Shown: positions 11,501-21,715 of the stretch, piece by piece
Layout: each line of letters opens with the position of its first letter
How positions within the stretch are numbered: position 1 is the first letter of the stretch
Assembly: GCF_016808095.1 (NCBI RefSeq)
Contig: NC_068972.1
Coordinates: forward strand, 39,029,029 to 39,093,028
DNA from: Vigna angularis
Taxonomy: Eukaryota; Streptophyta; Magnoliopsida; Fabales; Fabaceae
Length of the DNA: 64,000 nt
Direction: 5' to 3'
The notes under the pieces: model-generated
What the model saw: the letters and a program-made list of their open reading frames with translations, nothing else
Told to the model about the DNA's origin: nothing
Databases searched by the model: none
Position numbers and translations under genes: made by a program

Positions 11501-13430
11501 CTAATTTTCTTCTTCATTACATCTATTGTTTGGCCCACTCCCTTGATCAGATACCTACAATATAACATAATAGTTAGTCGATAATATATTTAATTAAAAA
11601 AATCATACAAATAAATTTAATAATTATTACCGATGATCGTTGAAATACTACAAACTGTGAAGGCAATGAACCTTGATGATTTTGCAACAAAAGTGTCATC
11701 ATTTCCTTCATTTCATTGACTTGTGATGTCAATGAAGATACCTATAACAGAAATATTTATTTAAAAAGTGAGAAATATGATACCTAACATGTTAATCTTA
11801 AAAGGAATAAACCAAGTAAATATTCATTAACCTGAGATTCTAATTTAACATTAGAAGAAGTCAATGAAGATACCTATAACAAAAAAATTTATTTAAAAAG
11901 TGAGAAATATGATACCTAACATGTTAATCTTAAAGGGAACAAACCAAATAAATATTTAAATATTCATTAACCTGAGCTTGTAATTCAACATTAGAAGGAG
12001 TAGATGAAGATGATCCAAAATGAGAACGAGCATGGACTCCAAAGACTTTAGATGGGCAAGGACCCAAACCTAGACCGCGAACACGACCACAATGCTCTTG
12101 GATTCCTAAAACATGAGCTAATGAATCTAAACTTGATATTTCTTTTGACATGAGCTAATGTATCTATTACATGACATCTATAGACATGTATATAGTACAC
12201 ATGACATTGAGTTCTTCATTTAAGTAATATCATTTGAACGAGACTATAAAGAGATATATAACTAAACCAATCACAAAAAAAAGATTGGAACTTACACCAA
12301 TTTCCCTTGCCTCATCATTGATAAAAGCTCCATTGGTCTTCTTATGAGTAGCTATCCAAACTTCTCCTCTGCTAACTTTGTGCCCACACTCGTTTTCCTA
12401 TGAAAATTAACAAATTCTTATTAGGTATATCATAAATATTATGAGAAACAGAAAATTGAAGATAAATAACACTTCACCATTTCTTCCCTCTTCCTTGCAA
12501 TGCTCTTGGATCCCCCTGTGTGAGCAAGAGTTTGTTTTGTCCTATTATGCTTATTTTTTAGGGCAATCTCCTAACATTGTGATAAAAAAAGTTATTAAAT
12601 CATAACAGAATTTTATGAAAAGAAATGTAGGTTTTACCTTTGTTCTTTCATCAAGTCGATAGTCAACAAAAGAAGCCCAATGATCTCTATCTATGCCTTC
12701 TGGAGCCATGGCAATCAATTCATCTCTAGTTCGCGTCCCATCATCTCTTTGTTGCCATAATTCTTGCCGACAATCTCTCCATTTATGATTAAGCGCTTTC
12801 AAGATGTAATTGATTTGAATATCGGAATTCACTTCAAACTTTGTCTTCAAAACAAATTTTAATAAAAAATTAACAACAATTACCCAATAAATAAATTTTG
12901 GATGTCTTTTTTGTAATGGTATTTTGTATTTACATTACTTACTTGAATGGTATTTTGAATCATGTCTTCTTTGTAACTTTTGGGAATCTTCTTCCAAGAA
13001 GAATAACAAATAGGGAATACCTTGAAGTTTCTAGCGATACTTCCCAAGAATCGATTCAATAATGCGCCACCATCTCCAATTGGTTGATATTCCTCATTCC
13101 AATGTACAATAATCCTTTCATTTTGAGGCAAATTCCAAACATAATTTGTTTTTAAGTGTTTGGTAGTCATCTTACGTTGGTCATCTGTGAAGAAAGAAAA
13201 TTTGTGTCAAATACTCTTGTGTCAAACAACTTCAGCAGTAACTATTCATATAAGTAACATAATGAAAGCATTAATATGTTGAACTTGTGTCTTACCAATA
13301 ACATCAACCAACCATGCTCCCTTGTGTGTTGGTGGCCTTTCTTGTTCAACTTCCAACTGAGTATCCTGATTTTCATCTTGTTCATGTTCATCTTATACAT
13401 GAGAATTTTCTCCTACTTGAGGTGGTGAAT
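11501..13430 (-). pseudogene. second En/Spm-type transposon gene (Ptta/En/Spm, TNPA-like), nine exons, one nonsense codon
   Basis: Exons on the minus strand, all joining in phase at GT-AG sites: about 13430-13296, 13184-12943, 12844-12638, 12570-12478, 12397-12296, 12154-11972, 11873-11832, 11741-11631 and 11554-11501 (stop TAG at 11501-11503). The product shows the conserved core of the plant Ptta/En/Spm transposase family: KALNHKWRDCRQEL, GIDRDHWASFVDYRL, HTGGSKSIARKREEM, then GEVWIATHKK and RVRGLGLGPCPSKVFG. These proteins are thought to bind element ends. The first exon has an in-frame TAA at 13393-13395, and no start codon was found, so this copy is probably dead. The last exons include a tandemly duplicated mini-exon. 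Confidence 0.75.
11729..11992. repeat. 132-bp tandem duplication carrying a mini-exon
   Basis: The block containing AATGAAGATACCTATAAC recurs at 11731 and 11863, a period of 132 bp. The following intron sequence (ATTTATTTAAAAAGTGAGAAATATG and on) is nearly identical in both copies. The exon ends in the array begin GTATCTTCATTGAC (coding VSSLTS) in both units and keep frame 0, so the duplication adds protein sequence without breaking the frame. Confidence 0.8.
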
Positions 13431-13684
13431 GAAGAGCATCTTCATTTGAGGGCTACACAAGGGATGATGAGAAAGCAAAAGAAATTATCATTATTGTTAT
13501 TAAATTTCAACAAAAAAGTGAGTTAACTTAGTGAGTCACGTTTCTTTGAATTTCAGGCATTTGTTGTCAGATTCCATCTGCACAAGCAATTAACATTTTA
13601 GTAGTCACAAAAACCTTTATTTTTTCTACATGCTAACACCTGACACTTCTTTGCATTTTCTTCCTACTTGGTATTTTGGAACAG

Positions 13685-13783
13685 GGAGCAGCTATTGATC
13701 GTATCCTTGGAGAGATAGTTCATAACAAAGGCATGACAGTACCAATTGACTATGACCTATGCATTGGGCACTTTCTAGCCAAG
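13685..13783 (+). other. exon-like segment, 33 codons, opposite strand to the transposase (possible captured host exon)
   Basis: A 99-bp open segment starts after a good acceptor (TTTTGGAACAG) and ends before a good donor (GTGAGTGC). It encodes GAAIDRILGEIVHNKGM and continues to HFLAK with no stop. It lies on the plus strand, between the truncated end of the TNP2 ORF and the start of the second transposon gene, where no transposon coding sequence is expected. I do not recognise the protein. Exon-like form is seen; capture from a host gene is inferred. Confidence 0.45.
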
Positions 13784-13896
13784 GTGAGTGCACTTCATTT
13801 GATTTCCAATTCTTAGTTCAGCTTTGATTTTGCATTTTCAGAGCATTTTTTTTATCATATGTACTTCTTCTAAAAGATTCTAATACAGAACTACTT

Positions 13897-15873
13897 CTAG
13901 TTTTTTATCATACAAAACCTTCTTGGATAATTCAAGAGTAATTCTCTAGGTACAGTTATATTCTTCAAAGTTTTTAGAAATATATCCTTATTTACATTTG
14001 ACAACGTATATATACCAGGAAGATATCTACCATTCTCATCAGGCCACAGATCTGGTCTAATACCCCAAAGTTGTAAGTCCTTTCTTGCCTTTAGATTGTC
14101 TTTGCATTTATTATTTGTACTATCATTCAACAATGTGAACAATATATTGTCACAAACATTTTTTTCAATGTGCATAACATCCAGATTGTGGTGCAATAAG
14201 TTATCTACCCAATAAGGAAGGTCAAAAAATATACTCTTCTTTCGCCATTGTAGAGTATCTACCTTAGGATGATCAACTCTGCGTTGTCTTTTTGACCTTT
14301 CTTCAATTATAGGTTCTTTCCCAAATTCAACGTGAACATTCCCAAGTTGTTGTAGGATATCATGTCCTGAGATTGCCATTGGTTGGCTTCTATTTTCAAT
14401 AGTTCCATCAAACCTGCTATGAGCCAATCTAAACTTATGTCTTCCATCTAACCACCGACGATGACTTATAAAACAAAATTTCCCACCTTTGACAAGCTTC
14501 TTAGGAGTAGTGTCAAAATTACATCTCGGACATGCCAATCTTGTATGTGTGTTCCATCCAGATAAGGTTCCAAGTCCTGGAAAGTCACTAATAGTCCACA
14601 ATATGGTTGCACGCATATCAAATACTTCATTTCCATATGAATCAAAAGTTTTAATTCCAGTGTTCCACAACTCCTTCAACTCTTCTATTAATGGTTGTAA
14701 GTAAACATCAATATCATTGCCCGGTGCTCGCTTTCCAGGAATGATCATGGACAAAATGAATGAACTTTGTTTCATGCACATCCAAGGAGGAAGGTTGTAT
14801 GGTATGAGAACAACTGGCCAAATACTGTGATTGGTGCTCAAGTTCCCATATGGATTGAACCCATCAGTAGCTAAACCGAGTCTCACGTTTCGAGGGTCTA
14901 AGGCAAATTGAGGGTGCATTAAGTCAAATTTCTTCCATGCTTCAGAATCTCTTGGATGTCTTAACATGCCTTCATCCGTACTTTCTGATGCATGCCATCT
15001 CATATGCTCAGCTATTTTAGATGACAAAAACATCCTCTGTAATCGAGGCTTCAAAGGAAAATACCTTAACACCTTTGCAGGAATCTTCTTTCGCTTATTA
15101 ACAACAACATCATCACCAATTGTATTTCTCTTTTTTGGCTTCCATCTTGATGTCTTACATTTCTTACAAGAATCTTTATCTTTGTCTTCTCCAACATACA
15201 ACATACAATCATTCGGGCAAGCATCAATTTTGGTGTAATGAAGACCAAGCTTGCTAATCACTTTTTTGGCTTCATAGAATGAATTTGGAATTTTAGCATG
15301 TTCAAATGCATCTGCTAGCAATTCCAGTATCATGGACATAGCTTTGTCACTTATTCTGCATAGACATTTGATGTGATACAACTTCACCAAGAAAGAAAGT
15401 TTTGAATATTTATCACATCCTTCATATAAGCTCTGTTGTCCATCTTGCATTAATTCAAAAAAATTTGTCCCATCATGACTTCTAGTATGGCTTGACTCTG
15501 CACCCATATCGTCATCATCCACCATGTCGTTGGTTGAGCAATGATGTGCAAATACATCATTAATCATTTCACACATATTATCATTAATTTCAACTCTTCC
15601 ACCATCTTCTTCGACCATTACTTGAGGAGCTTCGTCATTTACTCTTCTCTCCCCGTGTAGAAGCCACATTGTATAACCTTTTGGAAAAGGTTTAATAATT
15701 AAGTGCTCATATACTTCTTCACGACTTTGCCATTTCTTAAAATTGCATTTCTGACATGGACATACTATCTTTCCCCTAACACCACTATTAGTGAATGCGA
15801 AGTCCAAGAAAGTATTCAATCCTCTCATATATTGATTTGTATTTCGAGGCATGTCTATCCATGATCTATCCAT
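13897..15873 (-). CDS. TNP2-like CACTA transposase, C-terminally truncated
   Basis: An uninterrupted ORF of 658 residues starts MDRSWIDMPR, the usual start of plant TNP2 proteins. Residues 3-75 form the transposase-associated domain (CPC...C at 38-43, YEHL, GYTMWLLHGE). Residues 210-500 match the Transposase_21 family: a CPNDC...C..C zinc-like cluster at 219-239, WHASESTDEGMLRHPRDS at about 293-310, and acidic residues in ATDGFNP (335-341) and PGNDIDVYL (384-392) that fit the first part of a DDE catalytic site. Typical TNP2 proteins continue several hundred residues further. Here the frame ends in NYPRRFCMIKN, after a point where family members go on, so the 3' part seems lost and replaced by unrelated DNA. 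Cutting activity is doubtful. Confidence 0.88.
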   Translation of the reverse strand: MDRSWIDMPRNTNQYMRGLNTFLDFAFTNSGVRGKIVCPCQKCNFKKWQSREEVYEHLIIKPFPKGYTMWLLHGERRVNDEAPQVMVEEDGGRVEINDNMCEMINDVFAHHCSTNDMVDDDDMGAESSHTRSHDGTNFFELMQDGQQSLYEGCDKYSKLSFLVKLYHIKCLCRISDKAMSMILELLADAFEHAKIPNSFYEAKKVISKLGLHYTKIDACPNDCMLYVGEDKDKDSCKKCKTSRWKPKKRNTIGDDVVVNKRKKIPAKVLRYFPLKPRLQRMFLSSKIAEHMRWHASESTDEGMLRHPRDSEAWKKFDLMHPQFALDPRNVRLGLATDGFNPYGNLSTNHSIWPVVLIPYNLPPWMCMKQSSFILSMIIPGKRAPGNDIDVYLQPLIEELKELWNTGIKTFDSYGNEVFDMRATILWTISDFPGLGTLSGWNTHTRLACPRCNFDTTPKKLVKGGKFCFISHRRWLDGRHKFRLAHSRFDGTIENRSQPMAISGHDILQQLGNVHVEFGKEPIIEERSKRQRRVDHPKVDTLQWRKKSIFFDLPYWVDNLLHHNLDVMHIEKNVCDNILFTLLNDSTNNKCKDNLKARKDLQLWGIRPDLWPDENGRYLPGIYTLSNVNKDIFLKTLKNITVPRELLLNYPRRFCMIKN

Positions 15874-17580
15874 TACAACGACCTCTGTTCATGCCAAGAG
15901 GATTGGAAGGTTAGAATAAGGACGATATTCAACGAAATACACTACATAAGATGAATTTACTAAACTGTGAGAACTAATCCAAGGAAAATCATTTACAATC
16001 GACTTTCCTTTTATGTGGAAAGTCAACTCACAATCCCTTAGATCAAGGGATTTATTTCAGGAGCTAATTTCACAATTAACTACTTTATTAGGATTGATTT
16101 TGTTTCACTTTTTATCTACATAAATCATATTATAAATCATATTATAAATCACAATTTTGGTCATTATTTTATTTTAAATTTTAGTGCTTAATTTTTAATT
16201 ATTAGTCTCTGGATTTCTTTCTACACAATTTTTATTCCTTAAGTTTTGGTTATCTTAACTTTATTTAACTTTCAATTTTAAAAATACATTGAATCAGAAT
16301 GAGTTACATTGGTTCAAGTCTTTAGTATCAGTCGTGTTCTCCAATCTCACAGTATCATGTTAAAAGTAATAAAAAGATTATAGGCAGTTAACTATAAGTA
16401 AAGTAAGTTATGATAATAAAAAAGAAATGCTTTTAAAGAAATTCAAGAACCAACATTATAAATAAAGTAAAAACTTAGAAACTAATATAATTTGTAAAAT
16501 ATAAGAACCGAAATTACTATTAAACTTAAAATAAAGTAGTTTTTTACATATTAAACTAGCCTATAAATTTAAAAAATACATTGAATCAGAATGAGTTACA
16601 TTGAATCAGAGACTTTCATATTTGAATATTTCAATATATTGTTCTTAGGTCTTAAAATTTGAATTGTTTAAAACAAACCAAGGATCAAATCACATTGAAA
16701 ATATATATAAAAGAGAAAACATTTATTCATGCAAAACCACCACAGAGCAGACCAAGCTACTCTGCCAAACTTCTTCAACTGGTTCCTATCTTCCAAAACC
16801 ACATACTAGCTTCTCGCTAACCTACAAATCCATTCTGTTCTACTACTTTTTCTTTTTCAACCACCTTCTTCAACACAATCTCCCTTCTAAATTCTCCCTC
16901 TACTTTTCCCACCTACTCTCCAAAACGTTTCTACCATCCATGTCTCTTCCACTTTGCTTATCCACTCGCCTTAATCTTTCGTTTCCTACCTTTTTCTGCA
17001 CCTACCTATTCACTCCATCTTAAATAAATCTGTAATATATGGATATTAATATTTTTAATATTGTTTACATTATTATTTTTATCATCAATGTTTTTTTAAT
17101 ATTGTTATATTTAAGCTTTGTTTTACCAGTAACCCATTACTGCTTTCTGTCATTTCATTTTATTGCTCAACATCTAATACTTATGCTTTGGTGACAATAC
17201 AACAATTTTATCACTAACAGACACTGAGTATAAAAGAGACCATGTTCCCTACCGGTCTCTATTTTCTGAAAGTATAATCATCTATTAAAATGACAAACAG
17301 ATCTCTCTCTCAACCTCTGTTATTTATAGATGATATCCACTACATTATATTCTCTTGTTGCCCTTTTACACTCAACATTTAGTATCATTACAACATTGTC
17401 GATCTTAAATCTCTGCAGTACAAGTTTCCCTTAATAAAAAAAGTCAGCATCCTCTAAATGAATAGTCCCCATAAACAGCACTTTGAATCTAAAAACTAAG
17501 TTCTCAACAAGCAAAAAGAATATACAGTTTTTGGTTATATATTGCATTTATGAACTTAGCCATTAAAATTAGAAAAGAAC
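15874..17580. other. non-coding CACTA interior
   Basis: AT-rich spacer upstream of the TNP2-like ORF. A 32-bp segment (AAAAATACATTGAATCAGAA and on) is present twice, at 16280-16311 and 16572-16603, and the sequence between and before is partly self-complementary. This suggests a small nested element, but I could not fix its ends. No gene recognised. The open frame near 16664-17023 looks like pyrimidine-rich non-coding DNA. Confidence 0.5.
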
Positions 17581-17655
17581 CTTCTTAGTTATCTTGTCCA
17601 CTTCATCAATGTAAACAATCCCTTGTTGAGCTGCTTGAACATTGAACTCTGCTGC
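17581..17655 (-). pseudogene. CLPX: captured CLPX exon (Walker B region of an AAA+ unfoldase)
   Basis: The minus strand has an acceptor (CCATATAG), then exactly 25 codons reading AAEFNVQAAQQGIVYIDEVD and ending KITKK, then a donor (GTTCTTTT). QQGIVYIDEVDKI is the Walker B motif of ClpX, the ATPase that unfolds substrates for the ClpP protease. Plant mitochondrial CLPX proteins carry this segment almost unchanged. No other CLPX exon is recognisable nearby, so this is a gene fragment carried inside the CACTA element, with its splice sites kept. It is in the same orientation as the transposon genes, so it could be spliced into their transcripts. Identity is strong. Expression is unknown. Confidence 0.85.
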
Positions 17656-19462
17656 CTATATGGGAAAAACCAAACTCACAAATAAGAAATGGCAAGTAGA
17701 ACTAGAAACAACACAAGATATCTTCTGAAAATGCTTAAATTATAAGTAAGTTTAATAACAAAAGTATTCCTCAACAAAGTGGTTTGGGTAGGGCATATGA
17801 TGTGCAGGGACATAAATATCATCAAAGAATCCAAGACTTACTGCCAGCCACAGATTCATAATTATTAGCAGGACTATCTTGAATAAATCAATATTTGACA
17901 ATCAATTAACATTTCAGATAAAGCAGATAATGGATGGTGTTGTTTCATGATGAAAAAAATAGGTTGTTTTCAGTGTCACATTACAGATACAGAAATACAA
18001 AAACTAGCTCTGGTAACAACTCCATAGAAAGTCACATTATTCTTTTAGAACACACTTTTAGCGTCAATTAAATTCATAGTTATCGATCCTAATAGAATAG
18101 CATGATGACTGATTGTTAGGTTCCTAGATAGAGGAAACCAGGAAAAACCCACTGCATAAAATAAATAAGCAAACAGGTTGGTTTTCTCCCAAGAAGAGAA
18201 GAACTCAACAAGGATGAACAAGATATGCTATCGCGTCAAAACACCCAGAATTCTAACAAGATCCAATGCATTAGTGCTAGAATAATGAACAAACACACCT
18301 AACCAAGAGTGATACTACCTTGCCTCATCTAAATTGTTAAAGAACAACTTTGAACATCAATATGTAGGCCTTTATAAAGATTGCATTACAACAACTACAA
18401 TGCCAGGATCTTATAATAAACTCTCATGAAGTCTTATTTTACTTTCAATGGGTATCATCATGCCACATCACTTAAACAAATGGGATAATTTAGTCCCATT
18501 TGTTGTTCTAAATCATCTGTTGTTCTAAATCATCATGCCACATCAATAAGAAAAACATCTGTTGTTCTAAATCATCTTTATCAGAAGAGTCAACCCAATC
18601 TCCATTCATTTGCATGTTATGTGAACAAGAGAAAGTAAGAAAAGGAAAGGAAGATAATTGTGCTTTTGCAAAATGTCCGTAGTAATCTACTCCATTTCCG
18701 AAAGGATTTTACAGAGTTGTTCGTTGTCACTTTGTCTACCTAGCAATTTCTCATTGTATGTTAGAATTTTTTTTCTCCTTGCATTGCAGTCATCCTTCGT
18801 GGATCTTACTTAATTGTCTCTGGCTGGGATGAAAGTTCAATTGCTATGACTAATCATTTCTATATCTTCAATCTTTCTCAACTATGCTGATAACCTTGAT
18901 ACAACTTAAGCCTTAGAGATGTTCATTGTTTTTCTGATAAACTTGAAACTGTTGTCTATGTGTTATTGGTTTGCACTTCAGAATTTGAGTGCCAGTGTTT
19001 GAGAACAAAACTACTTCTCTACGGACAAACGAAAATTTTTATCTAGCCTTAACAGTACTGCAACAAGCACTCCAGATCACCGGACAGCCAAAACCGGACA
19101 GCCAAGATCGAACACAGTCTTACCTTGACGGTCAGTGCGGGAGCCCACCAGAGCACCTCGAACTCGCTCAACCCACAAATGCCTCGACGCCTCCAATGCC
19201 TCAACCTCGACGCTCCACCTCGCAGAAGAAGACGAACACGAAGCCAAGCAAGAAGAAAAGACGAACACGAAGCCAAGCCAAAGAAGAAGCCAAGCAGGAG
19301 AAGATTGTGGTACGGGGTAGGGTTTGGGGGAAATTTTGATGAACACGAGGAGAAGCTTTTAGGGTTCAAAAGTATCTAAAACTAGAACAGATGTTACTAA
19401 AACAAATTACCAAAGGCGCGATATGGGTGTGTAAGTATTATAAAATTAAAAAAAAAAAAATT
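17656..19462. other. CACTA interior between captured exon and right end
   Basis: This should hold the promoter and leader of the minus-strand transposon transcripts. A 17-bp segment (TGTTGTTCTAAATCATC) occurs three times, at 18501-18517, 18518-18534 and 18560-18576. The segment 19050-19370 is GC-richer than its surroundings, with overlapping open frames on both strands, and may be the transcribed leader or more captured host DNA. I recognise no protein in it. Confidence 0.5.
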
Positions 19463-19530
19463 TAGGGGCGGTTTTCCATAAACCGCCGGGAATTATTCGG
19501 GGTTTCTAGAACCGCCGGAAAATAACCCCT
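19463..19530. repeat. right subterminal repeats of the CACTA element
   Basis: Two to three copies of the same motif seen at the left end (aaccgccgggaatta at about 19482, accgccgg at about 19511) lie within 95 bp of the right terminus. The array is much shorter than the left one. Confidence 0.75.
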
Positions 19531-19555
19531 TCTAAAATTAATTATTTTTGTAGTG

Positions 19556-21715
19556 TTAATAACTAATCTGTGACAAAATTTGTTAACGAAATATTAACTA
19601 TGCAATAATTAAAAAAATTTCCGTAACTAATAAGCAACTATGCAATAATCAAATCTATTTAGATTTATAATTTTGATGTAATTGATCTACTATTTCAAAT
19701 TCAATAAGTATTTTTCAATAAGTAAAACTTATCTAAAAGATTAAAAAAATGAACGACAAAGCTTACTTATATATCTTAGTTTTAATGCATTAAAATATCT
19801 CTTCTTGAAGCTTTTTACTCTATTAAAATATCATTCTAATAGATTAAAATGATTAAATTCTTAACAGTTTTAATCAATCTGAAAACTTCAATTTTTAATT
19901 AGAATTACTGCATTGAGATAAAATTTTAATAGATTAAAATGTTTTTCTTACTAACACGACAAGATTAAAATTATTTCTAACCCATTAAAATAGAGCTTGA
20001 AATCTCAAATATAATTCGAAGTAATTCTAAATGAATTAATTACTTTATTTACATAAAATTAAGAATAAAGTAATCACTTTCAATACTCAAATCACACAAA
20101 TTACAACTAAAACATAAGATTAAACAAAATATCAAAGCTTTCATCTTATGTCATCACATTGATATGGTTAGAAATATCAAATCCTAAGGATCAAGGCTGC
20201 TTCAAGCATCTAGTTCAACAAATTTTATTATATTGTTAAAAAAAATACCCATATTTTCATCATACTAAGTTAACGACAGAAAATATGAGGTTTTTTCAGC
20301 AGAAAATGAGACTTTCGCGTTATTAAATAAGTGATACAAATTAATGTCACATGCCACATCTTTTTAATTTGAGTTAAAATAAAAACTGTGACAATGTAGT
20401 GATTGTAAATGTGTCTAAGGTATTCTTAATTGTTATAAATATCAATTAAAATTTAATTTCATCAACAATACAAATAAAATTACGATAACAATTTTTTTAA
20501 ACAAAATATGTTTCATAGTTATAAATAAGTAATAAATATAGAAGAGCTAATTAGATGTTACGTTGGCAAACCGTGATAACTTATTATCGTAAAATATTTT
20601 TCAAATTTTAAAAATATAAAAATTTAATAATAATAATAATAATACAAAAGTAAAAATATATCAATAGATTGATTTCGATGTATATCTCCGTCCATCTCAT
20701 ACTTTGAGAGGTTAAAATTGATAGAATTCAAAAGTCCTAAAATTCTAATTAAAACAAAAATTGAATTAGTAAATCAGCATATATAGATATTTTTTTATTA
20801 ATATCAAACTTTCATGTATTTATTTTATAAAACTATTTTAAATAATATAAATAAATATGTTTGATTAATTACACATAATTTATTTTAATGACATGTGTTA
20901 TAGGATATTTCAATGACGAGTTTATTGTCACATAATCTAACTCGTTTGTTCTTAGCAATTTCTCCAACGCACAACATTTCTTAAAAAACGTTACTTTCGT
21001 GGATTTCAATAACTGCTATTCAACCAAAGAAATATTCCATTCTCTCTTTGTTTATTGTTCTAAATAGGAATTTCCTTCGTAATTTCCGTATTCAATTTTT
21101 AAGTTTTAATTTTCTATTGATCACGCGTGTTTTTTTCACAATAATCTTCCATCAATGGAAACTTCATATACAAATGTAATTTTCTATCAATGAACTTTCT
21201 CACATAAGAAGTTGCCTGTTAATTTACAGAAATCTATTTCTTGATTAGAGAAAAAGTAATATATATGTATATGTCAGGAATCATAAGTTGACCAATTCTT
21301 TGGGTTGATAAATGAAAGAGATAAACAACTTATGCATGCAAGCATTGATGAGCACGTAGATAAGTCAGGAGTTTCCTTTTTCTTCTTCTTATAAGACAAA
21401 ACCAAAATCTTCTCTTATCTTTTAATCAAATATAGCCTTGTATTCCCACTAAAAAATCATGTAAATATTCTTTATATTTCAGTGCAATTCATAGAAAATA
21501 TTGAATACGATAAGTAGTTCTAATTAATGTGATTTTGTTAATGGAGTTTATGTGTGCTTATGAATGCACATAGAAAGATGAAGAAGGTGGGCGAGAAATT
21601 AAGGGTGGTACCAGAAAGAACGAACTAAGATATAATTTAAGAGAAGAAATAAAGAAGCTACAAGGTCATATATATATCTATGATCTAGTAGGTGGTAGCC
21701 ATGGGTTGAGATGAT
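19556..21715. other. AT-rich intergenic DNA, 3' flank of the TGA10-like gene
   Basis: No gene or clear mobile element found. The right-hand part must include the 3'-UTR of the minus-strand bZIP gene that stops at 21716. Confidence 0.6.

Larger units (their letters stand above)
10890..19555 (-). mobile_element. complete CACTA (En/Spm) transposon, 8.67 kb, TTA target duplication
   Basis: The left end reads CACTACAAAAATATG from 10890 and the right end, on the other strand, reads CACTACAAAAATAATT from 19555, so the first 13 bases are identical. Both ends are flanked by TTA (10887-10889 and 19556-19558), the 3-bp duplication expected of CACTA elements. Subterminal CCGCCGG-type repeats are present at both ends. 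Genes run on the minus strand: TNP2-like transposase (13897-15873), then a second En/Spm gene (11501-13430). The element also holds a CLPX exon (17581-17655) and an exon-like plus-strand segment (13685-13783). It separates the FTIP1-like and TGA10-like genes. The element call is strong. Autonomy is unlikely given a truncated TNP2 and a stop in the second gene. Confidence 0.93.

Noticed and set aside
16150..16603. Nested inverted-repeat element in the CACTA interior
   Set aside because: A 32-bp direct repeat and partial complementarity are visible, but no termini or target duplication could be fixed, so no element is called.
18989..19379. Basic Lys/Arg-rich protein near the right end of the CACTA element
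   Set aside because: Several frames on both strands are open here because of GAAGAAGCCAAG-type repeats. The composition, not a gene, explains them.
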